Positions 50,850 to 60,168 of a stretch of 64,000 bases of DNA are shown here, in pieces. A program made the position numbers and the translations under genes. The stretch's first letter is position 1. The number at the start of each line of letters is the position of its first letter. The notes under the pieces were generated by a model. It was not told where the DNA came from, searched no databases, and saw only the letters and a program-made list of their open reading frames with translations. Source of the DNA: an uncultured bacterium (GTDB lineage: Bacteria; Muiribacteriota; Ozemobacteria; Ozemobacterales; Ozemobacteraceae); the NCBI GenBank assembly GCA_937949615.1, contig CALEDQ010000027.1, positions 124,001 to 188,000 on the forward strand, in the 5' to 3' direction.

Positions 50850-51657
50850 AAGACTTCTTGCTGTTCTGACGGGTCTGTTGATGCTGTGCCTGCTCCCGGT
50901 CGCGCCGGTAGTGGCATCAGAAGAGAATCTGATTGCATCATTTTCTGTCGAAAATCTTTTTGACAGCATGGAAAAGCGTGCCGACCAGATCAGTGCCATT
51001 TCTGCCAGCGTAATTCTGCAGAATGCAGCTGCCAGTAAATCGGTAACCCTGTCGATAAAAAGCCCTGACAAATTTGCCATAATTTTTGCCGATGGTTCTG
51101 TAAAAGTTCTTTTCAACGGTAAAAACCTCTGGATCTACGTTGTGGCAATCAATGAGGTGTTTTATCACTTTTCTGAAACCGGTGGTTTTTTCGGGTCATA
51201 TTACTCCTGGTTCAGCCCTAAAAAACTGTTTACCAACCTTACCCGCAAAACCCTGTTCACTTTTTTCCGTATTGAGACGCTGAAGGTCGAAAAGCTCTCA
51301 GATGAAGAGACACTCTATCATCTCAAGTTCAACCCGAAAATGGAATCGGTTTTTCGGTCGGTTTTCGACGTCGGGCACTATGAAATGGCTTTTTCCAGCC
51401 GAACATACCTGCCTGCCTGGGTGGTGGAGTTTGACCGTCAGGGGCAGGAGCGTGGTCGTCTGCAGGTGATTGAATATAAAATGAATGACGATATTGCTGA
51501 CAGCTTTTTTGACTTTGTTGTCCCGGAGGGAGTTGCCATGGTGCCGGTGACTGTCGTGCTGGCACAGAAGCTTGAAGAATACGCCGATGCCGTGGTTGAG
51601 AAGCTTGGTCAGGCTGCTGAAGAACTGAAAAATCGAATAATCAACTGGAGTTTCTGA
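50839..51657 (+). CDS. LolA-like periplasmic lipoprotein-carrier-fold protein
   Basis: The 272 residues have a signal peptide (about 1-26, VVAS|E) and an N-terminal LolA/LppX-type fold. The fold includes SFSVENLFDSMEKRADQISA, then SIKSPDKFAIIFADG, VLFNGKNLWIYVV and a Tyr/Phe-rich hydrophobic segment. LolA shuttles lipoproteins across the periplasm; more distant members bind lipids. About 60 residues at the C-terminus form an extra amphipathic helix (AQKLEEYADAVVEKLGQ). The ATG at 50839 overlaps the preceding gene by 11 bases. It precedes the NucS-like gene by one base. True lipoprotein-carrier activity is unproven. Confidence 0.75.
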   Translation: MCSKRLLAVLTGLLMLCLLPVAPVVASEENLIASFSVENLFDSMEKRADQISAISASVILQNAAASKSVTLSIKSPDKFAIIFADGSVKVLFNGKNLWIYVVAINEVFYHFSETGGFFGSYYSWFSPKKLFTNLTRKTLFTFFRIETLKVEKLSDEETLYHLKFNPKMESVFRSVFDVGHYEMAFSSRTYLPAWVVEFDRQGQERGRLQVIEYKMNDDIADSFFDFVVPEGVAMVPVTVVLAQKLEEYADAVVEKLGQAAEELKNRIINWSF

Positions 51658-51658
51658 A

Positions 51659-52861
51659 ATGCCGGAATTCAGAAAAAAACTGACTGCCCGTGAAATCGAA
51701 AAGGGTACCATCTGCTGGGAAGCATCCCAGGATGCCGATGTTAAATCGGTGATCCCGGCCAGCCTTGTTTTTAACATAATGCTCGGGGAGCAGGAAATTG
51801 CCAATCTCTCGGTAGAATGGGAAAAGCGCAGTCTGTTCGTTGGCGAGGCCATTACTCTGGCTGCGGTCGATTCAGAGATTGTTCTCAGCACTTCACGCGA
51901 GCGCGGCTCAGTGGTTAACTGTCAGATTTTTGCCCCTCAGGAAAAAATGGTGATCAGAAAGCGCCTTTCGCATCAGGAGCACAGCGGGCGCTATCTCAAG
52001 TGGTTTGCCCGTGAAGATGAACTTTACAGTCGCCTGTTTTCACTGAAAGAGGGTTTTGAGATAGAGATTGGCGGCAAGAGAATGAAAGGGCGGGCCCCGG
52101 ATTTTGAAAAGCGCAAGCTGATGATTGGCGATCTTCTCAGGGTATTCTCACCCGGCGACGATCTGCTGATCAAATGGAAGGGCCAGGAAATACCGGTTCT
52201 TCTCATCAAGCGTGATGATCCGGCAGATAAGGCTCAGTTCGATGGCACCACCCCGTTGCGTTCTCTGGTTACGCGCTTGCTTGCCCGGCCACTTGGCGAA
52301 TTCAACGAGGGCGAGGTCAAGGGGCTGATCGTTCTTCTTGAGGAAAATAAGAAGCTCTGGGAGCGCATCGTTACCATGCAGGAAGAGAACCGTCGCCTCA
52401 AAGAACAGGTTAATATGATTGAATCCCTGTTCGAGCAGTTCACTTCCAATTCGTTTTTTAATTCGAAAAAAGAGTTCGAGCTCTGGGTTGCTTCGCATAT
52501 AAACATGTTCGAGAAGGGGCTGCGGGTAATACATCGAAACTATTCTGTCACTTTGAGCAACGAGCGTCGAAGACGTATCGATCTGCTCTGCCAGGACCGC
52601 AAAGGCGTGCTGGTGGTGGTTCAGATTCTTTACAGCCCCGAGCCGGTGCAGGTTAATGAAACACTCGACCTGCTTGAGCATTTGCGTGCCAATACCGGCT
52701 CTTTTGGCAGCGAGTTGACGAGCGGGCAGTTTAAATCAGCAGATTTAAGAGGCATGATTATCGCGAATTACGAGCGCACCGACCTGGTTGAGCAGTGTCT
52801 GCAGAAGCAGGTAAAGCTGTGTCTGGTAAAGAGCGGATGTCTGATTGATGTTTTGGAGTGA
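51659..52861 (+). CDS. Protein with C-terminal NucS/PD-(D/E)XK-like domain lacking key catalytic residues
   Basis: The 400 residues have an N-terminal beta-rich region (about 25-195) of unknown family and a short coiled coil (about 235-262). The C-terminal domain (about 275-395) resembles NucS/PD-(D/E)XK endonucleases: EFELWVASHINMFEKGLRVI, then RIDLLCQDRKGVLVVVQILY. The aspartate of the active site is kept (RIDLL), but the E-x-K motif expected in VVVELK reads VVVQIL, so both Glu and Lys are lost. Nuclease activity is therefore unlikely unless residues migrate. The gene lies one base after the LolA-like gene and 6 bases before the TM2/TPR gene. Confidence 0.6.
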   Translation: MPEFRKKLTAREIEKGTICWEASQDADVKSVIPASLVFNIMLGEQEIANLSVEWEKRSLFVGEAITLAAVDSEIVLSTSRERGSVVNCQIFAPQEKMVIRKRLSHQEHSGRYLKWFAREDELYSRLFSLKEGFEIEIGGKRMKGRAPDFEKRKLMIGDLLRVFSPGDDLLIKWKGQEIPVLLIKRDDPADKAQFDGTTPLRSLVTRLLARPLGEFNEGEVKGLIVLLEENKKLWERIVTMQEENRRLKEQVNMIESLFEQFTSNSFFNSKKEFELWVASHINMFEKGLRVIHRNYSVTLSNERRRRIDLLCQDRKGVLVVVQILYSPEPVQVNETLDLLEHLRANTGSFGSELTSGQFKSADLRGMIIANYERTDLVEQCLQKQVKLCLVKSGCLIDVLE

Positions 52862-52867
52862 TGTTTT

Positions 52868-55477
52868 TTGAAAGAGCAAGAAAATAACCAGTGGTTCGAT
52901 GATTTACGGCGTCAGCATCTGAAGGGCTCGACCCGCAACCCGGGGGCAGCTGCCCTGATGTCTTTTTTCGTCATGGGACTCGGGCAGATCTATGCCGGTC
53001 ACATCGATCGCGGCATAATGCTGATGGCCATTTATTTTGGCGGCATCTTTTCAGCTTTCAGTGCGTATAATGGCGGTATGGTTTACAATGCGGCTTTTCC
53101 GCTTCTTGGTGCGCATCTGATGGTTATCATCAGCTATTTCTTTTCGGTGGTATTCATTCTGTTGTGGATTTACAACATCAAGGATGCTTATTATCTGTCG
53201 CTTTTCAGTAGTTTCCGTGACTGGTTTGAAGTCGAGCGGGTGCTTCTACCGGTTTTGCAAAACAATTCCGGCAGCCTTATCGCCGGGCCTTCACCGACGG
53301 CCGGCCTTCTGACTCACTCTGAAGAGCCGGCGACCGCGGCAGAGCCAGTTAAAAAGGTTGCCCGCGCCCATGAGGATGCTGATGTTGTCGAAGTTTCGCC
53401 GGTTACTGCAAAAGTTTCCGGCAAGGATGCTGAAAAAGACGGCGAAGATGATGAGAGCCTGGAGCCGGGGCAGGTTGCCTATTCGGCTGATTTTGGCGCC
53501 ATGCGCATGCACAGCCAGTCATGGAAGCTTTATCTGGGGCTTGCCGCCATTTTTATTCTGGTTGGCATCTGGCTTGAAAAACGCGGTGAAAGGGTTGCTG
53601 CAGAGCAGAATACTCTGTTTGCCGTTGCTGCCGAGATTCCTTCTGGCAGACGCAACGTGCAAGAGGTTGCCGCAGAGATAACCACGACTGTTCCGGTCGC
53701 TGACCCGGCCCGTAACAATGTTTTTCCGGCTTCTGCCGCGGCAGTTCCTGCACCAGTCGCGGTAGCTGAACCTCAACCTCTTCCGGAACCGGTAGCCGCA
53801 GTTGTGTCTGAGATCCGACCGGCAGTTGTCGAAGCTGAACCAGCAGCGGCTGCGCCCTTCGACGAAGGTCTGGAATTTGTAAAATCCGGCGATTACTCTT
53901 CTGCAGCAGCTTTTTTTGCCACGGCACTTGAAAAGACAGAACCAGATAAAGCCCAGTGGCGTGTGATACTGAATTCATTTTATCGGGCTGAGGCAATGGC
54001 TGATTACGAAAAATACCTGCGCCGTTATCTCGAAACCTTTTCTGATGATGCCACCGCCTGGTTTAATCTTGGCAAATTGCTCTATGACCGCTCTGAACTT
54101 GCTCAGGCATCTCAGGCAATCGTGCGAGGTCTTCGCTCAGAGCCTGACAACGTCAGGGGCAACTTCCTGCTGGGCTCTATCTACATCGATCTCAAGCTGT
54201 TTTCTGAATCAATAACCTACCTTGAGAAGGCGCTGGCGCTTGAGCCGCTGAATGTTGAATGCAACCGTCAGCTGGCAAGAGCGCTCAATGCTTCAGGCAA
54301 GGCTTTTGAGGCGAGAAGATATTTCCAGAGAATTCTCAGCCTCGTTCCTGATGACCTTGAGGCTTCGCAGGCTCTCGCCGGTGGCCGCGTTTCAGAGCCT
54401 GGCAATGATGCCAGAGTTTTGATTGTGCAGGGAAAAGGCGAAGGGCGTCTGGTAGAAAAGCAGGCGGTTGATGTTCCTGAAGCTCCGGTTTCAGGCAAGG
54501 TGCTTTTCGATTCCTCTGTCAGTCAGGTTGTTCCGGCTGCAAAAAATGATCAGCAGGTTGACACAAATCCGTTGCCTGCAGCTCAGTTGCCGGCACCAGT
54601 CTTTATACCCTCTCCGGAACCGGCTCAGGTTGCAGTTGCTCCGGTTCCACAAAATGAGCCGAAGGTCGTGCCCTCTGCGCCATTGCCGGTGGTTTCGCCT
54701 GCTCCCGTCGTTCCTCCTGTCACTGAAAAAGTTCCGGAAGAAACCGCAGTCGTGCAGAGCAATCTGCCTCAGCATGCCGGGGTCGAATTATACAATCGAC
54801 CGGGAAATCAGCTGCAGAACCAGGTGGACAAAGCTGTTGAACCAGCGCCACAGCCAATACAGGCGCCAGTGCCTGCGGCCATTATTGAAAAAAATACTGT
54901 GCCACCGGTGGTAAAAACTGAAGTTAAGCCGGTAAAAGCAAGTGAAGCAGATGAAAGCAGTTTTATGGATGCCGTCGCCCAGGAACCCGACCAGCAGTCG
55001 ATCAGGCGCAAAATCGAAGAGTTTCGCAAAAAAGGTGCTTCCGAGTTTTCGCGCGGCAACTGGGAAGCGGCACTTCCGCATTATCTTGAAGTTCTCAGGC
55101 ACAAAAAGGATGCGCAGACCTACGATATGATCGGGGTAATTTTTGAAAAGCTTTCAATGCATAAAGATGCTTTCGATGCTATCGAGCATTCATATCAGCT
55201 TGGCCGTCGTGATCCGGTAACCCTGACCAGACTGGGTCGTCTTGCCGAGACCACCGGCAATTATGTTAAAGGCGAAAAATATCTGCAGCAGGCGCTGCAG
55301 AAAAGCCCGCATCGCGTCGATCTGCGGATTCGCTATGCCAAATGTCTTGAAGAAAATGGCAACCGCGAAAAGGCAATTGCCGAGCTTGAAAAAATTGCAC
55401 GCGCCGGCGGAGATTCGTATGCTCTCAAGCGTCGGGCTGAACTTGAAATAAATCGGATCAGGTCTTCGGGAAAGTAA
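52868..55477 (+). CDS. Large TM2-domain/TPR membrane protein with Pro/Ala-rich linkers
   Basis: The 869-residue protein begins with a TM2-like hydrophobic domain (about 25-110) containing MSFFVMGLGQIYAGHIDRG. A cytoplasmic linker and a further membrane segment (about 218-240) follow, then low-complexity Pro/Ala/Val stretches. A first TPR block (about 330-490) and a second Pro/Val/Ala-rich spacer (about 510-690) precede a second TPR block (about 700-865). The start is TTG at 52868 with GGAG 9 bases upstream. It lies 6 bases after the NucS-like gene and 9 before the sensor kinase. The layout suggests a periplasm-spanning scaffold, which is inference. Confidence 0.75.
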   Translation: MKEQENNQWFDDLRRQHLKGSTRNPGAAALMSFFVMGLGQIYAGHIDRGIMLMAIYFGGIFSAFSAYNGGMVYNAAFPLLGAHLMVIISYFFSVVFILLWIYNIKDAYYLSLFSSFRDWFEVERVLLPVLQNNSGSLIAGPSPTAGLLTHSEEPATAAEPVKKVARAHEDADVVEVSPVTAKVSGKDAEKDGEDDESLEPGQVAYSADFGAMRMHSQSWKLYLGLAAIFILVGIWLEKRGERVAAEQNTLFAVAAEIPSGRRNVQEVAAEITTTVPVADPARNNVFPASAAAVPAPVAVAEPQPLPEPVAAVVSEIRPAVVEAEPAAAAPFDEGLEFVKSGDYSSAAAFFATALEKTEPDKAQWRVILNSFYRAEAMADYEKYLRRYLETFSDDATAWFNLGKLLYDRSELAQASQAIVRGLRSEPDNVRGNFLLGSIYIDLKLFSESITYLEKALALEPLNVECNRQLARALNASGKAFEARRYFQRILSLVPDDLEASQALAGGRVSEPGNDARVLIVQGKGEGRLVEKQAVDVPEAPVSGKVLFDSSVSQVVPAAKNDQQVDTNPLPAAQLPAPVFIPSPEPAQVAVAPVPQNEPKVVPSAPLPVVSPAPVVPPVTEKVPEETAVVQSNLPQHAGVELYNRPGNQLQNQVDKAVEPAPQPIQAPVPAAIIEKNTVPPVVKTEVKPVKASEADESSFMDAVAQEPDQQSIRRKIEEFRKKGASEFSRGNWEAALPHYLEVLRHKKDAQTYDMIGVIFEKLSMHKDAFDAIEHSYQLGRRDPVTLTRLGRLAETTGNYVKGEKYLQQALQKSPHRVDLRIRYAKCLEENGNREKAIAELEKIARAGGDSYALKRRAELEINRIRSSGK

Positions 55478-55486
55478 GGAATATCT

Positions 55487-56491
55487 ATGCCAGAATCCAC
55501 TTTTGATGCACTTTCTCAGGAAATAGCCACTTTCAGAGAAACCCTTGCCACAATGCAGAGCGTGCTGGTATCTGTGCAGCACCCTGAAGAAAGCCGCAGC
55601 AAGATAGTTGACCGGCTGGATGATCTCGAAAATATCGTACTGGCAGTGGCGGCAGTAAGTCCTCAGATCGGGCCGAAAGCCAGAAAAGCCTTTGAAAATC
55701 TCAAGGCTGCACTTGAACTGGACCCGGCGGTCAGCCCTGCGACGATTCCGATGCTCAGCAGCAGACTTACTGCTCAGGCAGAAAATATTGCCAGAAGAGT
55801 AGATGGTCTGCTGCATTCCAACTCAGAAGCAGCGCCTGGTCAGACTCAGGCTGAGGGCATAATTCGAGCTCAGGAAGAAGAGCGTAAAAGGATCTCGCGT
55901 GATATTCACGATGGCCCGGCGCAGACACTTGCGAGCCTGACCATGCGCATTGATTACTGCCTTGAACAACATTCTGGTGATCAGAAGCTTATCAGTGAAC
56001 TTCAGGATCTGAAAGATTCTGTTATCAGGAGCCTTAAAGACATTCGCAGGTTTATTTTCGATCTGCGGCCGATGGCGCTCGATGATCTCGGGCTGATTCC
56101 TACTCTGGAACAGTTTATCAGCGGTTTCAAGGCCCGTACTGGAATACCGGTCTACGTAGAAGTTGAGGGTGAGCGTGCCAAAATGTCTGGAGAAAAGGAA
56201 TTGGCAGTTTTTCGCGTTATTCAGGAAGCTGCCAATAATGCGGTCAAGCACGCAGAACCGGCTTCAGTTCACATTTTTCTCAATTATGATGAAGCGCGAA
56301 GTCGTCTGGCGGTCGTGGTCAAAGATGATGGCAGCGGTTTTGATGTTTCAGAGATCCGCAGAAAATATGGCACTCTTAAGAAACTTGGTCTGATAAGCAT
56401 GGAAGAGCGGGTTCGCTTTGCCGGTGGCGAGTTTCATATCGTTTCTGATTCTGGCACCGGAACTGTGGTTTCTTTCTGGGTTCCAATCTGA
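55487..56491 (+). CDS. Cytoplasmic NarL-type (HisKA_3) sensor histidine kinase
   Basis: The 334 residues have no membrane segment. An N-terminal helical region (about 1-120) is followed by HisKA_3 dimerisation with the phospho-acceptor H141 in RISRDIHDGPAQTLA. The ATPase domain (about 230-334) has the N-box EAANNAVKHA and G1 VKDDGSGFDV. Kinases of this class usually pair with LuxR-type response regulators, but none lies in the window; the regulator at 58744 is NtrC-type. It lies 9 bases after the TM2/TPR gene and 16 before the next kinase. The signal is unknown. Confidence 0.9.
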   Translation: MPESTFDALSQEIATFRETLATMQSVLVSVQHPEESRSKIVDRLDDLENIVLAVAAVSPQIGPKARKAFENLKAALELDPAVSPATIPMLSSRLTAQAENIARRVDGLLHSNSEAAPGQTQAEGIIRAQEEERKRISRDIHDGPAQTLASLTMRIDYCLEQHSGDQKLISELQDLKDSVIRSLKDIRRFIFDLRPMALDDLGLIPTLEQFISGFKARTGIPVYVEVEGERAKMSGEKELAVFRVIQEAANNAVKHAEPASVHIFLNYDEARSRLAVVVKDDGSGFDVSEIRRKYGTLKKLGLISMEERVRFAGGEFHIVSDSGTGTVVSFWVPI

Positions 56492-56507
56492 TCTACAGGA
56501 GTCTGCA

Positions 56508-58757
56508 ATGCTCCCCAGGACCCTGCAGGGAAAACTTATTTTTCTCTTTGTCTCTCTGATTTTCATCACAAATGCTTTCCTTGCGATTGCAGCTTTCTCG
56601 CGCGAGCAGCTTGCCATCTCAGGTGATACTATGGATGCGGCCAACTCTCTGGGCCGTATTCTGCAGAAGCCTGCCGAACAGTTTCTTCTCAGTGGCGACC
56701 AGAGCATAATTGACCATATTTACTCCAACCGGTCGGGTAATTCGGCTGAGCTGCTGCTTACCATATATGACGTCAACTGGTGGAAAATCTGGGGCGATGA
56801 GGCAAGAATTCCGGCTGGTGGTTTTCCTGTGCTTGGCTCGATGAAAGGTGTTGAGTCTCATACCGGTAACGGAACGACATATCGCGAGCTTTTTTTCCCG
56901 ATTATCATTGATGGCAAAGCTCTGGGAGCGGTCGGGGTCGGCTTACCTCCAATCTGGCAGAATAAAAACAGCAATACTGCTTCAGATTTCGCTTCTTTGA
57001 TGCTTTTGAGCATATTTGTGGGCATCATGGTCGCCATTTTTGCTTCACGCAGCATTCTTGAGCCTCTTGGTGATCTGATGCATGGTATCGAAGAGTTTGG
57101 CCGTGGTGATTATTCAGTCAGAGTCGGTGTGGCGGGTGCCGGTGAACTGAAAGAACTGGGTGACTCCTTTAACAGAATGGCTCTGACCGTTCAGGAAACT
57201 TTCAAAGAAAATATGCAGAGGAACCGCGCCATAGATGAAAAGCTCCAGGAGCTCTGGGAAATCTATGAGCTGATGCGCAAAGTGACTCTCGATAACGAAT
57301 TCACGGTTATTCTTGAAAAGTTTCTTGAAAAGGCACAAACCCTTTCATTCAGTTCATTCGCTCAGATTGTTCTTCAGAATCGTCGCACTCTCAGATTCGA
57401 GGAAGTGGTCAATGTTCCGGCCGCAAAAAGTCCTGGGCAGGATGCTATTGAGTCGGTGGTTAACAGCTGCTTCATCAGTAAAACACTGCATGAAAACCTT
57501 GTCGACAATATATCGATCATTGGCGTTCCTTTGCTGTCGGGTAGCCGGATGAATGGCGTCATCATTCTCGCAAAAAATGATTCTGGCGGCTATTCAGAAG
57601 GGGTTCGCCGTTTTCTTGAAACCATCGCTCCGGTTCTGGCTTCGATTATTGAAAACGCCAGCCTGTATGAAGAACTTTCTGACTGGAACCAGCAGATGAA
57701 GAACATTCTTGCCAGTATCAACCAGGGTCTGGCAACTCTCGACCGCAACCGAAAATTTCTGATCGTGAACGAACGTTTTCTGGGCATGTTTGGCATGGCC
57801 GGCTTTGATACCGGTTCATATGGCTTCAGAGAATTCTGTGATAAGATTTCTGACAGAAAATTTGCCGAAACGATGCATCATGAAACTTCTGCATTTTTTG
57901 AGGGGATTTTCAGCCCGACGGCAAGTGGGTGCGGGGTTCATAAGGTTATTGAATATAATGCCGGCACCATTGTGCGGCAGTTTGCCATCAGTCTTCTGCC
58001 GCTCAGGGCCGGAAATGAGATCAGGGGTGCGGTTCTGGTGGTCGATGACGTGACCGATCAGAAAAAGTTCGAGCAGCAGATGATCGAGGCTGAAAAATGG
58101 GCCGTTCTTGGCAGACTTGCCGCTTCTGTTGCCCACGAAATACGCAACCCACTGGTTGCGATCCGCAGCCTGGTCGAAATCATCGGTGAAGAGGTTCAGG
58201 GTGATCTGAAAGAGCACGCGAATGTGGTGCTCGGCGAAGTGCTTCGGCTCAACCGCGTGGTTGCCGAGCTTCTCAGCCTCGTGAAGCCTGAGGCAGCCAA
58301 CCTGAAAACCTGCAGTCTGGTTGAAATTATCAATGAACTGACTTTGCTGATCAAGCATGAAGCGGCAAAAAATGAAATCAGTCTGCAGCGGCGTTTTCCC
58401 GAAGGCGATTGTCTGGTTCGGGTCGATGCAGAAAAGATCAAACAGGCGGTTTTGAATCTGGTTCTGAATGCCTTTCAGGCAGTTGGCCGGTGCGGCAGGG
58501 TTGAAATAACTGTTGAAAAGCTGTCTGGCTGGATTGTGATCAGAGTTGAAAATAATGGTCCTCTGATAGAAGAAGCGCTTCGGCAGAAAATTTTTGAGCC
58601 ATTCTTTACGACCAAGGCAAATGGAACCGGGCTTGGTCTGGCAATTACCCGTAAAATTGTCGAACTGCATCGCGGAAAAATTGAATTTGACTCAGCGCAG
58701 GAAATGACGGAATTCAGAATATTCCTGCCGGATGGAGCGGAAAATGGCGCGGATTAA
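56508..58757 (+). CDS. Membrane sensor histidine kinase, HAMP-GAF-PAS (NtrB-like)
   Basis: The 749 residues have a membrane segment at about 8-30, an extracytoplasmic sensor (about 35-160) and a second membrane segment (about 165-187). A HAMP domain (about 188-240), a GAF-like domain (about 265-385) and a PAS domain (about 400-525) follow. The HisKA domain has H543 in VAHEIRNPL, and the ATPase domain ends in TGLGLAITRKIVELHRG. ATG at 56508 has AGGAG upstream. Its last 14 bases overlap the NtrC-type regulator, the expected cognate partner. The external ligand is not predictable. Confidence 0.93.
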   Translation: MLPRTLQGKLIFLFVSLIFITNAFLAIAAFSREQLAISGDTMDAANSLGRILQKPAEQFLLSGDQSIIDHIYSNRSGNSAELLLTIYDVNWWKIWGDEARIPAGGFPVLGSMKGVESHTGNGTTYRELFFPIIIDGKALGAVGVGLPPIWQNKNSNTASDFASLMLLSIFVGIMVAIFASRSILEPLGDLMHGIEEFGRGDYSVRVGVAGAGELKELGDSFNRMALTVQETFKENMQRNRAIDEKLQELWEIYELMRKVTLDNEFTVILEKFLEKAQTLSFSSFAQIVLQNRRTLRFEEVVNVPAAKSPGQDAIESVVNSCFISKTLHENLVDNISIIGVPLLSGSRMNGVIILAKNDSGGYSEGVRRFLETIAPVLASIIENASLYEELSDWNQQMKNILASINQGLATLDRNRKFLIVNERFLGMFGMAGFDTGSYGFREFCDKISDRKFAETMHHETSAFFEGIFSPTASGCGVHKVIEYNAGTIVRQFAISLLPLRAGNEIRGAVLVVDDVTDQKKFEQQMIEAEKWAVLGRLAASVAHEIRNPLVAIRSLVEIIGEEVQGDLKEHANVVLGEVLRLNRVVAELLSLVKPEAANLKTCSLVEIINELTLLIKHEAAKNEISLQRRFPEGDCLVRVDAEKIKQAVLNLVLNAFQAVGRCGRVEITVEKLSGWIVIRVENNGPLIEEALRQKIFEPFFTTKANGTGLGLAITRKIVELHRGKIEFDSAQEMTEFRIFLPDGAENGAD

Positions 58758-60168
58758 TCAGAAAAAGGGTAAGTCACCGAGCATTCTCATCGTTGATGAC
58801 GAAGAATCAGTTCTTTATACACTCGAAGCGGTTTTGAAGCCCGAAGGTTACCTGGTCAGCAAGGCTTCTTCTGCAGAAGAAGCTATGGCAGTGTTTCAGG
58901 CCGGCAATTTTGATCTGGTCATTACCGATCTGACCATGCCGGGTGATTCAGGTATGGTGCTTCTTGAACGCCTGATTGCCGAACGCCCGGAACTGATGGT
59001 TATCATGATCACCGCCTACGGTTCAGAAGCTGTGGCGGTCGAAGCCATGAAGCGCGGAGCCTACGATTACCTGCCGAAGCCTTTTTCAAATGATGAGCTG
59101 CGTCTGACGGTCAGAAGGGCTGTCGAAAAATGCCGCCTGCGTATCGAGAACCAGCAACTCAAGGAACAGCTTCATCAGCGTGAGGGCCTGGCGGCTCTGA
59201 TCGGCTCAAGTGAGTGCATGCAGCGTGTTTATGATCTGATTGAAAGAGTCGGGCCGAACGATGTCACTGTTCTCATAACAGGTGAATCCGGAACAGGCAA
59301 AGAACTGGTGGCAAATGCTCTGCACAGTCTCAGCCCGCGCCGATCACGCCCGTTTATTCGCGTTAATTGTGCTGCCCTGCCGGAAAACCTCATCGAAAGT
59401 GAATTGTTCGGTTACGAGCGTGGAGCGTTTACCGGCGCACTCAGCCGTCGCCTGGGCAAGTTTGAAATTGCCGATTCAGGAACGATTTTCCTCGATGAAA
59501 TCGGCGAGATGACGATGGCGACTCAGACGAAGCTGCTGCGGATCCTGCAGGAAAGAGAATTTGAAAGAATCGGTGGCAATCAGACAATCAGTGTCGATAC
59601 CAGGGTTATAACTGCGACCAATCGGGATCTTATCCAGGCGATCAATGAAGGAAGCTTCAGAGAAGATCTTTTTTATCGCCTGAATGTAATAAATATTCAC
59701 CTGCCACCGCTTCGTGATCGACTGGCTGATATTCCGGCGCTGGTGGAGTCTTTTGCCCGAAAATACTGCGAAAAGCTTAATCGTAGGCAGCAGAGTTTCA
59801 GTGATCAGTTTATGGGTAAACTGATGCAATACAGCTGGCCTGGCAATGTGCGTGAGCTGCAGAATCTCATCGAAAAGGTTATTATTCTTGAAGATGAGAG
59901 CGTTTTTCAGAATGATTCAAGCCGCTTTCACCTCAGGTCGCGACTGGAAAATGAAAAATTCATCGAAGAGGGCATGATGTCGATGCAGTATAAGGAAGCC
60001 AAGGATATTCTGCTGAAGACATTCGAGCGTAAATATTTCGAGGGGCTTCTCGAAAAAACTTCGGGAAATATGTCTGAAGCCGCCAGGCTGGCAGGCATGC
60101 ATCGCAAGAACCTCTACCTGAAACTTCGCGAACTCGATATTGCGAGAGGCGCAGCCGAAGATCAGTAA
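58744..60168 (+). CDS. NtrC-family response regulator (sigma-54 activator)
   Basis: The 474 residues contain a receiver (about 12-125) with phospho-acceptor D62. The AAA+ domain has Walker A GESGTGKE (180-187) and GAFTGA (227-232), the sigma-54 contact. A Fis-type helix-turn-helix (about 435-470, GNMSEAARLAGMHRKNLYLKL) ends the protein. The ATG at 58744 has GGAG 6 bases upstream and is preferred over 58732. It overlaps the membrane kinase gene by 14 bases, making a clear two-component pair. It ends 7 bases inside the convergent kinase gene at 60162. No RpoN-type promoter was found by eye in the window. Confidence 0.94.
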   Translation: MARINQKKGKSPSILIVDDEESVLYTLEAVLKPEGYLVSKASSAEEAMAVFQAGNFDLVITDLTMPGDSGMVLLERLIAERPELMVIMITAYGSEAVAVEAMKRGAYDYLPKPFSNDELRLTVRRAVEKCRLRIENQQLKEQLHQREGLAALIGSSECMQRVYDLIERVGPNDVTVLITGESGTGKELVANALHSLSPRRSRPFIRVNCAALPENLIESELFGYERGAFTGALSRRLGKFEIADSGTIFLDEIGEMTMATQTKLLRILQEREFERIGGNQTISVDTRVITATNRDLIQAINEGSFREDLFYRLNVINIHLPPLRDRLADIPALVESFARKYCEKLNRRQQSFSDQFMGKLMQYSWPGNVRELQNLIEKVIILEDESVFQNDSSRFHLRSRLENEKFIEEGMMSMQYKEAKDILLKTFERKYFEGLLEKTSGNMSEAARLAGMHRKNLYLKLRELDIARGAAEDQ

